The notes beneath the pieces were generated by a model, which was given only the letters and a program-made list of their open reading frames with translations, was not told where the DNA came from and made no database searches. From positions 111,335-175,334 of the forward strand of contig NZ_FPIP01000010.1 in NCBI RefSeq assembly GCF_900119075.1: a stretch of DNA of 64,000 nt, read 5' to 3'. Of the stretch, positions 1 through 9,317 are shown piece by piece. Every line of letters begins with the position of its first letter. The first letter of the stretch is position 1. A program made the translations under genes and the position numbers. This DNA is from Ruminococcus flavefaciens. GTDB taxonomy: Bacteria > Bacillota > Clostridia > Oscillospirales > Ruminococcaceae.

Positions 1-632
1 ATGGCGCGGAAGCAGAACTCAACATCGCCCGTGATTATTCCCTGCACTATTTTCTCATGGGCGTCCTGAAGTCTCATGCGCACATCGTGGTCGGCAGTTG
101 TCAGGAAATCGTCTATCCAGCGCATATACACCTCGGAAACGGCGTTCATGAAGGTTATCCAGAAGCTGTTTTCCGTAGCGTTTATAAGCGAATAGTGGAA
201 GTCCCTGTCTGCCACAGTCTGCTCCTCAGTGCCCTCGGAATCCTTGAGCCTGTTGAGAGCGGCGACTATTTTCAGTTTGTTGTCCGAGCTGCAGCCCTTT
301 GCGATAAGGTAGCTGCACACGGTCTTTTCCATGCTTCTTCTGAAAGAACATATCTCTTCTTTTGAAGTCCTGTTCATCAGAAGCATGACGTCCATCGCAG
401 AAGCGATGGAATCCGAGATATTATCGGTAAGATAATTTCCCGAGCCCTGTTTTCCATTGACAATACCAAGAATCTCAAGTCCCCTGAGCGCCTCGCGGAC
501 AGTGTTTCGGCTTATGCCGAGCTTTTCCGATATACTGCGCTCTGTCGGAAGCTTGTCCCCTACCTGCAGCATTCCGCTTCTGATAAGGTCGAGTATGTAA
601 TCAATAGTCTTGCGGTATTCACTGTTTCCCAT
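1..632 (-). CDS. GntR/FadR-family transcriptional regulator (3' end cut by window)
   Basis: The reading frame starts at 632 behind a cttccTCC-type ribosome site and is still open at base 1, so the C-terminus is missing. The first 75 residues form a GntR winged helix (KLPTERSISEKLGISRNTVREALRGLEILGIV, then a GSGNYL wing). The rest matches the helical FCD ligand domain, with RDFHYSLINATEN and HEKIVQGIITGD, where the Asp and His residues normally bind a metal and an organic acid. Members are mostly repressors of carbohydrate or organic acid catabolism. No target gene is adjacent in the window, since the gene points out of it. Family assignment is secure; the ligand is unknown. Confidence 0.93.
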   Translation of the reverse strand, partial: MGNSEYRKTIDYILDLIRSGMLQVGDKLPTERSISEKLGISRNTVREALRGLEILGIVNGKQGSGNYLTDNISDSIASAMDVMLLMNRTSKEEICSFRRSMEKTVCSYLIAKGCSSDNKLKIVAALNRLKDSEGTEEQTVADRDFHYSLINATENSFWITFMNAVSEVYMRWIDDFLTTADHDVRMRLQDAHEKIVQGIITGDVEFCFRA

Positions 633-1369
633 AGCTTCCTCCTTAACATAAAAAAGTCGGTCGTAAAATCCGCAGCGGATTCAATCCAAGTAAATATATT
701 AAATATATGAGTCAAACTCTTGCTGTTTTCACCGTTTTCAGAATAAAAACGGCGTTGCACGAATTTTTTGACCGCATAAAAATATAAAATAATATAAATA
801 ATTTATATACAGAAAAATTATATCATATTTTTCTCTTCAAGTCAACAGTTAGAATGTGTAAAAATCACGTTATTATGTTCAAAAATTGCTGTTTTCTACA
901 AAATTCAAGGTTTGAAGCCGTGATAATGATACACAAAAATTACGCTTATTATTTGTGGGAATCGTTTTGAAGAAGATTTTTTCCGTATTTCTTTCAGTGA
1001 CCGTTATTTCATTTTTTCTATAATAGAGCCCTAAAACAGACTCGCCTTTCTTTAATATAAAAGGGGCTCTATTATAGAAAAAATCAGCTAAAAGTCTTTG
1101 GAAAGGGGTTCGGGTGACTCCCCGCAGTGCGGGGAGATGTCCGAAGGACAGAGGGGCGCGCCTCCGTCAGAGGAGAACCTTTCCTCAGAAAGGTTTTCCC
1201 TGATAAAAAACGCAGTTTTTGAAGAATTTAGTAACTTTTTGCCGTTTTTATCCAAAAAAATTAAGAAAATCAGTATTTTTGCATTGAAATTTTCTGCACA
1301 GTGTGATATAATAATTGTAAATTGTATTAAGTGTTTATGGAAAACAAATACAAAAAAGGGGGGTGCACC
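633..1369. other. Intergenic region between divergent genes
   Basis: This stretch holds the AT-rich promoter area of the GntR gene (about 640-900), then a palindromic repeat core (1011-1084) and its GC-rich flank (1085-1205). A short AT-rich stretch leads into the next gene. A frame of about 90 codons runs through the repeat (1098-1373), but it is formed by repeat sequence and I do not call it a gene. Confidence 0.7.
1011..1205 (+). repeat. Dispersed palindromic repeat, copy 1
   Basis: Two perfect 21-nt arms (1011-1031 and 1064-1084, containing CTATAATAGAGCCC and its complement) enclose a 32-nt loop. The right flank begins CAGCTAAAAGTCTTTGGAAA and runs through GACTCCCCGCAGTGCGGGGA to the terminal hairpin AACCTTTCCTCAGAAAGGTT. 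The same arms recur inverted at 29239-29315, and the flank recurs near 9570-9635 and 19653-19715. No coding capacity; looks like a MITE or REP-type element. Confidence 0.85.
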
Positions 1370-2347
1370 ATGAAGGAGCTGCTTGAAACTCTGTGTGATA
1401 AGTATCTGCTCAATCTGGGGCTGTTTACCGATTTCTGTCCGCTGGAAAGGGATATCCTTTACCCTGTGTGCGCAAACGTTATGTGCACTGCGGATACGGA
1501 ATTCGACCTTTCAAAATTCAAAAACAGCATGGCTCTTATAAAAGAAAACAACAAAATGCTCTCAAGCTTCCGAAGCACCATAAGACCGCTGATAGCGTCG
1601 TGGCTTTCCATAAGCGACGATCCCAAGGGCGAAATGGAGCGCTGTATCGCCTGCTATGACCTGCTGAGAAAGTACTTCACCAATTCCGAGCATCTTGCGT
1701 TAATGGCGGTACTGCTCCAGCGTATCACGGACAAGAATACTGCCGAGAGCTACATAAAGCGCAGCAGGCAGATTTACGACCGCATGAAAAAGGAGCACCG
1801 TATCCTTACCACAAAGGAGGACGTGGCTTTTGCGATCATGCTCGCTTTTTCCGAGAAGACCGACGACGAACTCATCGAGGATATGGAGGCGAGCTACAAG
1901 CTTCTCAAGCACAGCGCCGACAAGAACAGCATACAGACCGTGTCCCACGTTCTGGCTATGGCAAACGGAAAGCCCGAGGACAAGTGTGCAAAGTTCATGG
2001 AGCTGTACGACAGTATGCTCAAAAAGGGACGCAAATACGGCAAGCACTATGAGCTGGCAATGCTGGCTGCACTGGCGATGACAAAGTTCGGCAGTGCCGA
2101 GATACTCGGCGATATAAGCGACGTTGAAGCTTTTCTCGCGGAGCATAACTCCATTGCGGATCTGTCGGAGTTCGGCAAGAGCGAGCCCATAAGCCACGCA
2201 TTCATGCTGCTGACTACCGCTTATGCCAGCGACGAGAACGTGGGCGACCAGCAGGAAAGACGAGCTCTCCTTGCGGCAAGACAGGCTGCGCTGTACTCCG
2301 TTATGGTATACAGCATGATGACCGTAGCGCCTGTGCTTTCCGAATAA
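1370..2347 (+). CDS. DUF4003-family protein
   Basis: This 325-residue cytoplasmic protein has no signal peptide or membrane segment. The start at 1370 is chosen because AAAAAGGGGGG lies just upstream; a GTG 13 codons earlier has no ribosome site. The sequence is all helical and carries the pattern I associate with DUF4003 (LTTKEDVAFAIMLAF, SIQTVSHVLAMANG, GKHYELAMLAALAM). DUF4003 proteins occur in many Firmicutes and have no established function. It is transcribed alone, between a dispersed repeat upstream and another just after its stop codon. The family call rests on remembered motif patterns and is fairly but not fully certain. Confidence 0.75.
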   Translation: MKELLETLCDKYLLNLGLFTDFCPLERDILYPVCANVMCTADTEFDLSKFKNSMALIKENNKMLSSFRSTIRPLIASWLSISDDPKGEMERCIACYDLLRKYFTNSEHLALMAVLLQRITDKNTAESYIKRSRQIYDRMKKEHRILTTKEDVAFAIMLAFSEKTDDELIEDMEASYKLLKHSADKNSIQTVSHVLAMANGKPEDKCAKFMELYDSMLKKGRKYGKHYELAMLAALAMTKFGSAEILGDISDVEAFLAEHNSIADLSEFGKSEPISHAFMLLTTAYASDENVGDQQERRALLAARQAALYSVMVYSMMTVAPVLSE

Positions 2348-2369
2348 TATAGCCTTTAGCCATTAGCTT

Positions 2370-2442
2370 GTAGGGGGCGATGCCCACATCGCCCCGATCA
2401 TTTTACTGCCATCAACGGGCGGATGTGGGCATCCGCCCCTAC
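2370..2442. repeat. GC-rich dispersed inverted repeat
   Basis: GTAGGGGGCGATGCCCACAT and its near inverse ending ATCCGCCCCTAC lie head to head around a short spacer. Related GGGCGGATAATATCCGCCCC modules occur at 15229-15240 and 23020-23041. It sits between the DUF4003 gene and ppk2; an ATG inside it (2423) is in frame with ppk2 but is not the real start. Confidence 0.75.
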
Positions 2443-2479
2443 ACAAACCACTAATAATCATAAAGAGGTGTTATTTACC

Positions 2480-3436
2480 GTGAAAGCAGACAAATACATC
2501 ATAGAAGAAAACAAGAAAACTGATATACGCAAGCTTCCTACCGACAGCAAGGAGGATAACGTCGAAAAGGACGATATAATCGCAAAATACGAAGCCAACA
2601 AGCAGGAGCTCATCGCTTTGCAGGACAAGTTCTACGCTGACGGCAGAGAGGGACTTATAGTAGTAATACAGGCTCTGGACGCCTCGGGTAAGGACTCCGC
2701 TATAAAATACGTTTTCAGCGGCATGAACCCCATGGGCGTAAAGGTGCACTATTATAAAGCGCCTACCGCCGACGAGCTGGCTCACGATTATCTCTGGCGC
2801 ATTCATCAGAATATCCCCCGCAGAGGCGAGATCGCCGTTTTCAACCGCAGTCACTATGAGGACTTAGTTACCGTTCAGGCTGAGGATATATGGGAGCATT
2901 ACCATATGTCAGACCGAGTTCTTGACGATACAAAGAAGAAGTTCTTCGAGAAGCGCTACGAGCAGGTGAACAACTTCGAGGAATACCTCTACGAGAACAG
3001 CTACCGCATGGTGAAGATATTCCTCCACGTATCAAAGGAGGAGCAGACAGAACAGCTTCTCGAGCGCATACAGCTCCCCGAGAAAAACTGGAAATTCCGC
3101 GCAGACGACCTGAAAGTCCGCGATAAGTACGATTCATACCTCAAATGCTTCAATGAGGTCATAAACAAGACCTCCACCAAACACAGTCCGTGGTATGTGC
3201 TCCCCGGCGACCAGAGGTGGTACACAAGGTATCTTATCACAGAGATACTTCTCAGCGAGCTGAAAGCCTGCAAGCCCGAATATCCTGCACTTCCGCCTGA
3301 GGAAGCAGAGAAGCTGCCCGAATGCAGAAAGGTGCTTGAGGACGCTATGGCGGAATACGAAAGCGAAAAGAACGAAAAGTCCGCTAAAAAGTCCGACGAA
3401 CCCAAGAAAAAGTCCAAAAAGAAGTCCAAAAAGTGA
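2480..3436 (+). CDS. ppk2: Polyphosphate kinase 2 family protein
   Basis: The 318-residue protein is a PPK2-type P-loop kinase, which uses polyphosphate to phosphorylate nucleotides (AMP, ADP or GDP depending on subclass). The Walker A-like loop is QALDASGKDSAI, followed by GMNPMGVKVHYYKAP and the Walker B/lid region FNRSHYEDLV and then WKFRADDLKVRDKYDSYL. The GTG start at 2480 follows AAAGAGGTG at a suitable distance; the upstream in-frame ATG lies in a dispersed repeat. The last 30 residues are a Lys/Ser-rich tail (KKKSKKKSKK) that may bind polyphosphate or nucleic acid. It forms a single-gene unit with a strong terminator. The exact subclass (AMP versus NDP kinase) is not decided here. Confidence 0.93.
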   Translation: MKADKYIIEENKKTDIRKLPTDSKEDNVEKDDIIAKYEANKQELIALQDKFYADGREGLIVVIQALDASGKDSAIKYVFSGMNPMGVKVHYYKAPTADELAHDYLWRIHQNIPRRGEIAVFNRSHYEDLVTVQAEDIWEHYHMSDRVLDDTKKKFFEKRYEQVNNFEEYLYENSYRMVKIFLHVSKEEQTEQLLERIQLPEKNWKFRADDLKVRDKYDSYLKCFNEVINKTSTKHSPWYVLPGDQRWYTRYLITEILLSELKACKPEYPALPPEEAEKLPECRKVLEDAMAEYESEKNEKSAKKSDEPKKKSKKKSKK

Positions 3437-3456
3437 TATCACACTGAACATATATC

Positions 3457-3488
3457 AAGAAAATCCCCTTATCAAAGGGGATTTTCTT
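3457..3488. terminator. Bidirectional terminator between ppk2 and the dockerin gene
   Basis: AAGAAAATCCCCTT, a 3-nt loop and AAGGGGATTTTCTT form a perfect 14-bp stem followed by T-rich sequence on both strands. It serves the two convergent genes. Confidence 0.9.
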
Positions 3489-3511
3489 ATTTATTCAAAG
3501 AGGTATAGATG

Positions 3512-5902
3512 TCACGCTTTTGAAACTCCGAGAATGAAGCGGGTAAGCAGGATAAGATCGCCGATGTCGATGACGCCGTTTTCGTTCATGTCTCCTGCCT
3601 CAGTATCATACAGGTGTTTATCTGGATTGAGAAGCGCCTTTCGGCAGGCTATTACGTCAAAGTTGTCAACAGACCTGTCACCGTTAAGGTCGCCCTTTAC
3701 CTTTCCGCTTTCTGCTCCCGTATTGAAGCCGCAGATATTGAGGCTGAAATCGCCGCTTGGGCTGTTGGTCTCAAAGAATACCTCGCAGCTGTCAACAGAA
3801 GTTACAGGGAATCCTGCGCTGTCCCACGCCATGATGTGCTTGGACCAGTCGATGCTTCCGCTGAGGTGGCATTTTTTGCCCATTTTCTGACCTGCGTTCT
3901 GCTTTATGCTGATACAGCGGTAGATATCGTATCCGCCGATACCGCCCTCGCCTCCCTTATAACGCAGATAGAACATATCATATCTTTCTCCGTTTATCAG
4001 CGCGGAGTTTCTCTTGATGATCGCATGATCCTTAAGGAATGTATAGGGATCAACGTTCTTGACGTCTGTTCCGTCGCTGTTCATCTTTACGGAGCTTGCA
4101 CCATAGCCCTCAAAAACATAGTATTCCAGATTGGACTGTTTAGACTTGCAGGTCGCGCACAGTGACCATTCCGTACCAGTGACTGACTTTGCATTTACAT
4201 TTGCATCATAGTCCACAATAAATGAATCCATGTCGATATTGCCATCAGTCTCAAGCTTTTTCGAGAACGATTTATAATCGCCCTCGCTCCATTTGCACGT
4301 GAAACCACCTGCTCCGTTCGGCTCTATAGAGCTGTTTTCGTCAGTGGCACTGCCACATTTGTTGAAAGTGACCTTGCCGCCCTCGTCTTTGTCGCTGCCG
4401 AGATGGATATCGAACTGATTGACCTTGGCGCTTCCCTCGCCGCCCTGAGTAAACAGGTCAAGTGAAAGCTCGTAAACGCTGCTGACTCTTTCAAGAGCAG
4501 AAGCCTGCTCCATGAACTTTTCAAGGTGCTTTCTGATGTTTATCTTTCCGCTGAGCTTCGGCGACTTGACCTTATCCACAACGCAGTTGTCTGCAACGCT
4601 CCAGTAGGTATATCTTGCATGAGGCGGAGCCTCGGCAATGCCGGATACGCCGCTTGAAACGCTGTATGTATGCAGAGGTATGGAACGGTAAAGCTTAAAG
4701 GTCCTGCCGTTATCCTCCAAGGTGCCCAGCTCGATGACGTTTTCATCATTCGGGAAATCCTTATAATTACTCGGGAAATAATAATTCTTCCTGCCGAGAA
4801 CTATATTGAACTCGTCCTTCCAGTCGCTGCCCGCATTGACGTCCAGCCAGCCGTGAATGCCGATATCCATGGCACTGTCTGTGCCGTAATTCACGGGATA
4901 CAACTCGACATTATAGTCCGCTATGATACAGTTCTCGTCGTTATAGTTAAAGGGGGCGTTGGCATAGCTTTTTCCCTTGCTGAATGTGACTGCGGAATCG
5001 CTGTCCCATTTTGCCTCAAAACCGCCCTCGCCGAGGGGCTTCATTTCGTAATCGCCGCCGTTTTTGGCAGGATCCGTCTTATAAAAGCAGCCGTCCTCGG
5101 TGAAGGCTTCCCTTTCCCTTTCAGTAATATTGATATCGCAGCTGTTCAGCTTGGCGCTGCCGCTGGACATCCACGCACGGACGTCCAGCATGGTGCTGTA
5201 GATATTGCTCTTTTCCATGCCGAGCTTCTGCCATTCCTCCATGTGCTTTGTAATGTCTACAGAGCTTTTAAGGCTTACCGAAGCACCGCTGCCGATACTG
5301 CTGTCGCGTCTGAAGCTGAAATACTTCTCAACGCTTGCGTCAAATGACACGCCGTTGGGATCAGCTTTTTTGTTGTACAGGTCATAGGTCATTCCGTCCA
5401 GTTCATAGCTGCCTATGTTCTGTAATTCAAGGATATTCGCATAGTTTTCCGTGTCAAAATTGCACTGATAGTCGATTACTGCGTATTCAATGTTGTATCT
5501 TGCACTTTTTGGCACCAGCCAGCCATAAATTCCCACACGGGAGCTGCCGTCGCTGACCTCCTCATTATCAGTCAGAGGACTGAATTCAAGGTCATAATTT
5601 ATTATAACGCTTTCAGGATCATTCGGCAGTTCATTGCCGTAAATGCCCTTGTCAAACTGGCACTCCACGATACCCGACCATTCGGCGGTAAAGCCGCCCT
5701 CGTTATCAGGTTCAAAGGAGCACTCTCCGATATTGCTCATGTTATAAAACTCATAGTGATATCCGTCGATATAGAATTGTTCATTTTGATTTGAAGTAGC
5801 ATAAGAACTGAGATTGGGCGTGAAGTCAAGCGATACAGCCGTAACGCACAGGGCTGCTGCTATAGTTCCCGCCATTAACTGCTTTGAGCTTTTAAAAATC
5901 AT
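3512..5902 (-). CDS. Secreted dockerin protein with three GH11-like domains
   Basis: The 796-residue protein has a signal peptide (about 1-36). Three tandem units lie at about 43-259, 272-500 and 510-724, and a type I dockerin at 735-796 has two calcium loops (DLNGDRSVDNFD, DMNENGVIDIGD). Each unit follows the GH11 xylanase beta-jelly-roll pattern: GGF.AEW early on, then (I/V).GWL, a (N/D)(L/F/I)E(Y/F) nucleophile strand, YDLY/FKLYR, YFSFRR/YTYWSV and (S/G)SGSAK near the end. The nucleophile Glu is kept in all three (E139, E364, E593). The acid/base Glu appears only in unit 3 (E711 in ETNSPSG); units 1 and 2 have other residues there (about R242 and F484). My reading is one possibly active domain plus two degenerate, perhaps substrate-binding, copies, docked to a cellulosome. 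The GH11 link is by motif only. Confidence 0.7.
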   Translation of the reverse strand: MIFKSSKQLMAGTIAAALCVTAVSLDFTPNLSSYATSNQNEQFYIDGYHYEFYNMSNIGECSFEPDNEGGFTAEWSGIVECQFDKGIYGNELPNDPESVIINYDLEFSPLTDNEEVSDGSSRVGIYGWLVPKSARYNIEYAVIDYQCNFDTENYANILELQNIGSYELDGMTYDLYNKKADPNGVSFDASVEKYFSFRRDSSIGSGASVSLKSSVDITKHMEEWQKLGMEKSNIYSTMLDVRAWMSSGSAKLNSCDINITEREREAFTEDGCFYKTDPAKNGGDYEMKPLGEGGFEAKWDSDSAVTFSKGKSYANAPFNYNDENCIIADYNVELYPVNYGTDSAMDIGIHGWLDVNAGSDWKDEFNIVLGRKNYYFPSNYKDFPNDENVIELGTLEDNGRTFKLYRSIPLHTYSVSSGVSGIAEAPPHARYTYWSVADNCVVDKVKSPKLSGKINIRKHLEKFMEQASALERVSSVYELSLDLFTQGGEGSAKVNQFDIHLGSDKDEGGKVTFNKCGSATDENSSIEPNGAGGFTCKWSEGDYKSFSKKLETDGNIDMDSFIVDYDANVNAKSVTGTEWSLCATCKSKQSNLEYYVFEGYGASSVKMNSDGTDVKNVDPYTFLKDHAIIKRNSALINGERYDMFYLRYKGGEGGIGGYDIYRCISIKQNAGQKMGKKCHLSGSIDWSKHIMAWDSAGFPVTSVDSCEVFFETNSPSGDFSLNICGFNTGAESGKVKGDLNGDRSVDNFDVIACRKALLNPDKHLYDTEAGDMNENGVIDIGDLILLTRFILGVSKA

Positions 5903-6251
5903 CTTTAAAATTCCCCCTTTTCTGTATAATCAACTAAAAAACATGAGCCGATCGGGGATTTATGACTAAATTATATAATAAATTCACAAAAAATACAAGC
6001 TAAAAATTGTGAATAAAAGATTAAGACAAGTCAAAAATTGCGGTTTTATTCAAATATTGTTATTCATTTATTCAAAAGCTGTTCAAAAATTGACATCTTA
6101 ATATATTAGGGCTATAATGAAATCACAATATTTGATACCCCGACCAATAAATTGGTATGACCAAAGGTCACACAAAAAACCACACAAGGACACACAAAGG
6201 ATACATCGCGGAGCTATAATATGCTCAGAAGATAAAAAGGGAGCACGTGCT

Positions 6252-6926
6252 ATGGATAAGATTCTTCTCGTTGAGGACGACCTCGATATATGCGAAGTCA
6301 TCAGAAACTACTTTGAAAATAAGGGTACATCGGTGACTGTGGTAAACAGCGGCGGCGAAGCCTTCGATATCATCAGAAGCGGACTTGAGGGCTATGCCCT
6401 TGTGCTTCTCGATATCATGCTCCCCGAGACCGACGGCTTTACCCTGTGCAGACAGCTTCGCATGAGAAGCGATATCCCCGTTATATTCATCACAGCAAGA
6501 GGCCGCGAGGAGGATATCCTCAGCGGCTATGACCTTGGCTGCGACGACTATATCGTAAAACCCTTTCTGCTCTCGGTGCTTTACAGCAAGTGCGAAGCCT
6601 TAGTGCGGCGAGCTGTGAGCTCCGACATAAAACATACCCTCACCTGCGGTAAGATAAGCCTTGACACAAGAACGCTCCGATGCTTTGCAGACGGCGCGGA
6701 GATCGAGCTCCCCCCGAAGGAGTTCGCTATCCTGCGGTATCTTTTGGAGCATGAGAGCTGGGTAGTCACAAGAGACACCCTCCTTGACAAAGTGTGGGGC
6801 TACGACTACTTCGGCAGCGACCGCGTGGTGGATAACCATATAAAGAAACTGAGAAAAGCCCTCGGTGCCGCAGGTGCGCAGATAAAGACTCTTGTGGGAC
6901 GAGGGTACAAGCTGACAAAGGAGTGA
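6252..6926 (+). CDS. OmpR/PhoB-family response regulator
   Basis: This 224-residue protein has a receiver domain (1-115) with the acidic pair E8-D9, phospho-acceptor D54 in LLDIMLPETDG, T81 and K103 in IVKPF. A winged-helix DNA-binding domain follows (about 130-224; PPKEFAILRYLLEH, DNHIKKLRKAL, LVGRGYKL). The ATG at 6252 is preferred because AAAAGGGAG lies upstream and the protein then begins MDKILLVEDD as the family does. It overlaps the kinase gene's alternative GTG start, so the two are clearly co-transcribed and translationally linked. It is the partner of the next gene. Confidence 0.95.
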   Translation: MDKILLVEDDLDICEVIRNYFENKGTSVTVVNSGGEAFDIIRSGLEGYALVLLDIMLPETDGFTLCRQLRMRSDIPVIFITARGREEDILSGYDLGCDDYIVKPFLLSVLYSKCEALVRRAVSSDIKHTLTCGKISLDTRTLRCFADGAEIELPPKEFAILRYLLEHESWVVTRDTLLDKVWGYDYFGSDRVVDNHIKKLRKALGAAGAQIKTLVGRGYKLTKE

Positions 6927-6931
6927 GCAAA

Positions 6932-8683
6932 ATGAAAAATGAGCAATTCAGACGCAAACCAAAACGCACCACATTCCGGAAGATGTTTGCAAAGGCAATG
7001 ATATTCCCTGTGGTATTCACGCTGATATTCTCATTCGTGCTTTTTTACGCAACGGAAAGGATAGCCTGCGAGCAGGCGCAGAGCCAGCAGGATCAATTAA
7101 ACAGTACCATAATGGAAGCAGCAGTTGCGACCGAGGATAAAAATGATAAAATGGGCGGCACTATCAATTCATTAAGAATGAAAATGTGTCTGGGAACATA
7201 TTATAACACACTGAATATCAGTGAATTTTTCGGCTACAGATTCCCTTTGCCTGAAACAGGAGTAACTTCATATGATAAAAACGGAAAAGCTGTTACTGCT
7301 ATCATAGACAAGGACGGAAACGTGCTCATCTCAAATGCCGCAAAGATGTTCTGCATCATAAAATTTGACGAGAACCACGAGCATAACAAATGGCTATACT
7401 GCGATCCCGAGGAAACAGATATCCCCGCATTTCAGCAGCTTATCAAAAATCATCTGGATTCAAGATACTCTGATCACATCGCATATTCCTATGATATAAC
7501 CAGCGCTTACGTTGATCTGCAAGAGCATAAGATGATACCCCATGTTATTCAGGTCAAAAATCTCTACTATAAAGACAAATATAATGAGTATGATGATGAA
7601 GCAGAAGAAACAGGAACAGAGGAAGTAGTAATAGATGTTGACAGCGCTTATCTTGATGGCTATGAACTCATGGAATTCTCAGCAGACAAGTCCAGCTCCT
7701 CGGACGAGTTTACTTATCCGAGGTGTACCTTTGAAAACATCTGGGGTATTGAAAAAGAAAAGGTGGACGAAGCCATAAGCAGTCATTTCATCAAGGGAAT
7801 GTCAGGTCACACTTACGAAAGCGATTACGACCTTGTCATGAACGAATCCATGACCCACAGCAGCGTTTTGATAAACGGCGAAAGATATACTCTTTTCTCG
7901 GATTACAAGGTCAATGTGTGGACAGAGTTTGCAAATAAGATGTACTGCATTTTCGTAGCACTTTTCTTCCTGCTGCTGACCTTAATCGCCTTCCTCATAT
8001 GCTGGCGCAAAAACGTGAAGAACAAGGCTCAGTACGCCTTTGAGGACTACCAGAGAGCCCTCACAAATAATCTCGCCCACGATCTGAAAACGCCCCTTGC
8101 GGTCATCGGCGGCTATGCCGAGAACCTCATGGAAATGCGCAAAAACAGCGGCGACGAAAAGGAGCTGAAATATCTGGATTCCATAATGCAGAATGTCTCC
8201 TACACCGACGATATCATCGCAAAAACGCTGAAGCTCAGCGAGACCGAACAGATAAAGAAACTGAACAAAACGAAAGTCGATATAAAGGCTCTTGCGGAGA
8301 AGTCCGCAGAGAAATACCGCACTGCTCTTGAGGAGAGGAATATAGACCTGAAAATTGAGGGCAAATGCGAAGTCAATGCCAACGAGGATACGCTTATGTC
8401 GGCTGTGGAGAACCTTGTCTCCAATGCCGTGAAATACACCAGAGACGGCGGAAGTATCAAGGTTACTGCCGACAAGAAGCGCCTTGCCGTAGTCAACGAC
8501 GTTTCCGAAAATATCAGCACAAAAGACCTGCTCATGCCCTTTGTCAAGGGCGACAAGGCTCGCAGCGACAAGACCAGCAGCGGTCTGGGACTGGCTATAG
8601 CCTCGGCTGCCGCAGCACAGAACGGCTTTACGCTGAAAATTGACTGTAAGGACAAGAAATTCACTGCCACTATCGAGTTCTGA
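6932..8683 (+). CDS. Membrane sensor histidine kinase
   Basis: The 583-residue kinase has a first membrane helix at about 23-41, an extracytoplasmic sensor region of about 290 residues and a second helix at about 334-356. The catalytic core follows: HisKA with NNLAHDLKTPLAVIGGY (phosphorylated His near 383), then HATPase boxes AVENLVSNAVKYTRDGG and SSGLGLAIASAAAAQNG. The ATG at 6932 is spaced correctly from AAAGGAG; a GTG at 6923 overlaps the regulator's stop codon but sits too close to the ribosome site. No HAMP domain is visible. The large sensor domain is not one I recognise, and the nearby genes give no clear hint of the signal. Confidence 0.93.
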   Translation: MKNEQFRRKPKRTTFRKMFAKAMIFPVVFTLIFSFVLFYATERIACEQAQSQQDQLNSTIMEAAVATEDKNDKMGGTINSLRMKMCLGTYYNTLNISEFFGYRFPLPETGVTSYDKNGKAVTAIIDKDGNVLISNAAKMFCIIKFDENHEHNKWLYCDPEETDIPAFQQLIKNHLDSRYSDHIAYSYDITSAYVDLQEHKMIPHVIQVKNLYYKDKYNEYDDEAEETGTEEVVIDVDSAYLDGYELMEFSADKSSSSDEFTYPRCTFENIWGIEKEKVDEAISSHFIKGMSGHTYESDYDLVMNESMTHSSVLINGERYTLFSDYKVNVWTEFANKMYCIFVALFFLLLTLIAFLICWRKNVKNKAQYAFEDYQRALTNNLAHDLKTPLAVIGGYAENLMEMRKNSGDEKELKYLDSIMQNVSYTDDIIAKTLKLSETEQIKKLNKTKVDIKALAEKSAEKYRTALEERNIDLKIEGKCEVNANEDTLMSAVENLVSNAVKYTRDGGSIKVTADKKRLAVVNDVSENISTKDLLMPFVKGDKARSDKTSSGLGLAIASAAAAQNGFTLKIDCKDKKFTATIEF

Positions 8684-8752
8684 CCGTATTTGACAAATCC
8701 TCCGCATTAATATATAATGTAATCATCAATTCCCGAAATCGGAGGAACTGCG

Positions 8753-8944
8753 ATGAAATACGAAATAATCGAGATATTCGAGGAGGATTACGGCTGCGAG
8801 GGTATCCCCGAGGACGAGGAGCTCATGTGTACTGTGCTTATCCGCGCTGAAAACGGCTTCGAGAAGCACATAAGGCTCGCCGACAGTTTCCTCACGGAAA
8901 ATCAGCTGAAAAAAGGCAGCACCCTGCTGCTTGAGGAGGTCTAA
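8753..8944 (+). CDS. Small acidic hypothetical protein
   Basis: This 63-residue acidic protein (EEDYGCEGIPEDEELMC near the N-terminus) has a good GGAGGAACTGCG ribosome site and ends one base before the next gene's ATG. The two genes therefore form a tight pair, probably coupled. No signal peptide or membrane segment. The sequence suggests a small beta-rich domain (TVLIRAENGFEKHIRL, STLLLEEV). I do not recognise a family. Confidence 0.75.
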   Translation: MKYEIIEIFEEDYGCEGIPEDEELMCTVLIRAENGFEKHIRLADSFLTENQLKKGSTLLLEEV

Positions 8945-8945
8945 T

Positions 8946-9317
8946 ATGGCAGAAAAAGCAAACAAGGCAGTGGAAAACCACAAGAATTTTTACAGCTGCT
9001 CCGCCGCTGTGCTCAGCGCATTCGCTGATGAAGCTGGTCTGAGCGAGCAGGAGGCAAAAGCCGTTGCTGCGCCCTTTGCAGGCGGAAGAATGGGAAAATG
9101 CGGAGCTGTTCTTGCTGCGGAATATGTGCTCTCCAAGCGCTTTCCCGACAGCGCAGACAGCAAATGTGCCGCATTTGAAAAGGAATTCACTGACATGAAC
9201 TGTTCGTTGATGTGCCGCGAGCTCAAAGGAGCTCTCACAGGCGCTCCCCTGCGCTCTTGCAGAGGCTGCGTTACCGACGCCGCTGAGATACTCGAAAGAA
9301 TGTGCTCGGAGGACTAA
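8946..9317 (+). CDS. C_GCAxxG_C_C-family redox protein
   Basis: The 123-residue protein carries scattered conserved Cys of the C_GCAxxG_C_C family: FYSCSAAV, GGRMGKCGAV, MNCSLMCREL and SCRGCVTDAAEIL. This family is common near flavoproteins and redox enzymes in anaerobes and is presumed to bind metal or act in electron transfer; no member function is firm. The start at 8946 follows GAGGAGGT; an upstream frame start at 8931 would lie inside the preceding gene. A second, more canonical member lies at 14712-15179. Confidence 0.85.
   Translation: MAEKANKAVENHKNFYSCSAAVLSAFADEAGLSEQEAKAVAAPFAGGRMGKCGAVLAAEYVLSKRFPDSADSKCAAFEKEFTDMNCSLMCRELKGALTGAPLRSCRGCVTDAAEILERMCSED

Noticed and set aside
1098..1373. 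91-codon ORF upstream of the DUF4003 gene
   Set aside because: It is translated repeat sequence (GC-rich hairpins) and overlaps the true start of the next gene.
2423..2479. N-terminal extension of ppk2 from an ATG at 2423
   Set aside because: This ATG lies within a dispersed repeat; the GTG at 2480 has the ribosome site and fits the family length.
4670..5347. 225-codon ORF antisense to the GH11-like gene
   Set aside because: It is a shadow of the dockerin gene; no start signals and no recognisable domain.
7982..8707. 241-codon ORF antisense to the histidine kinase
   Set aside because: Long antisense frames are frequent opposite biased codons here; no ribosome site or protein-like motif, and the kinase is certain.
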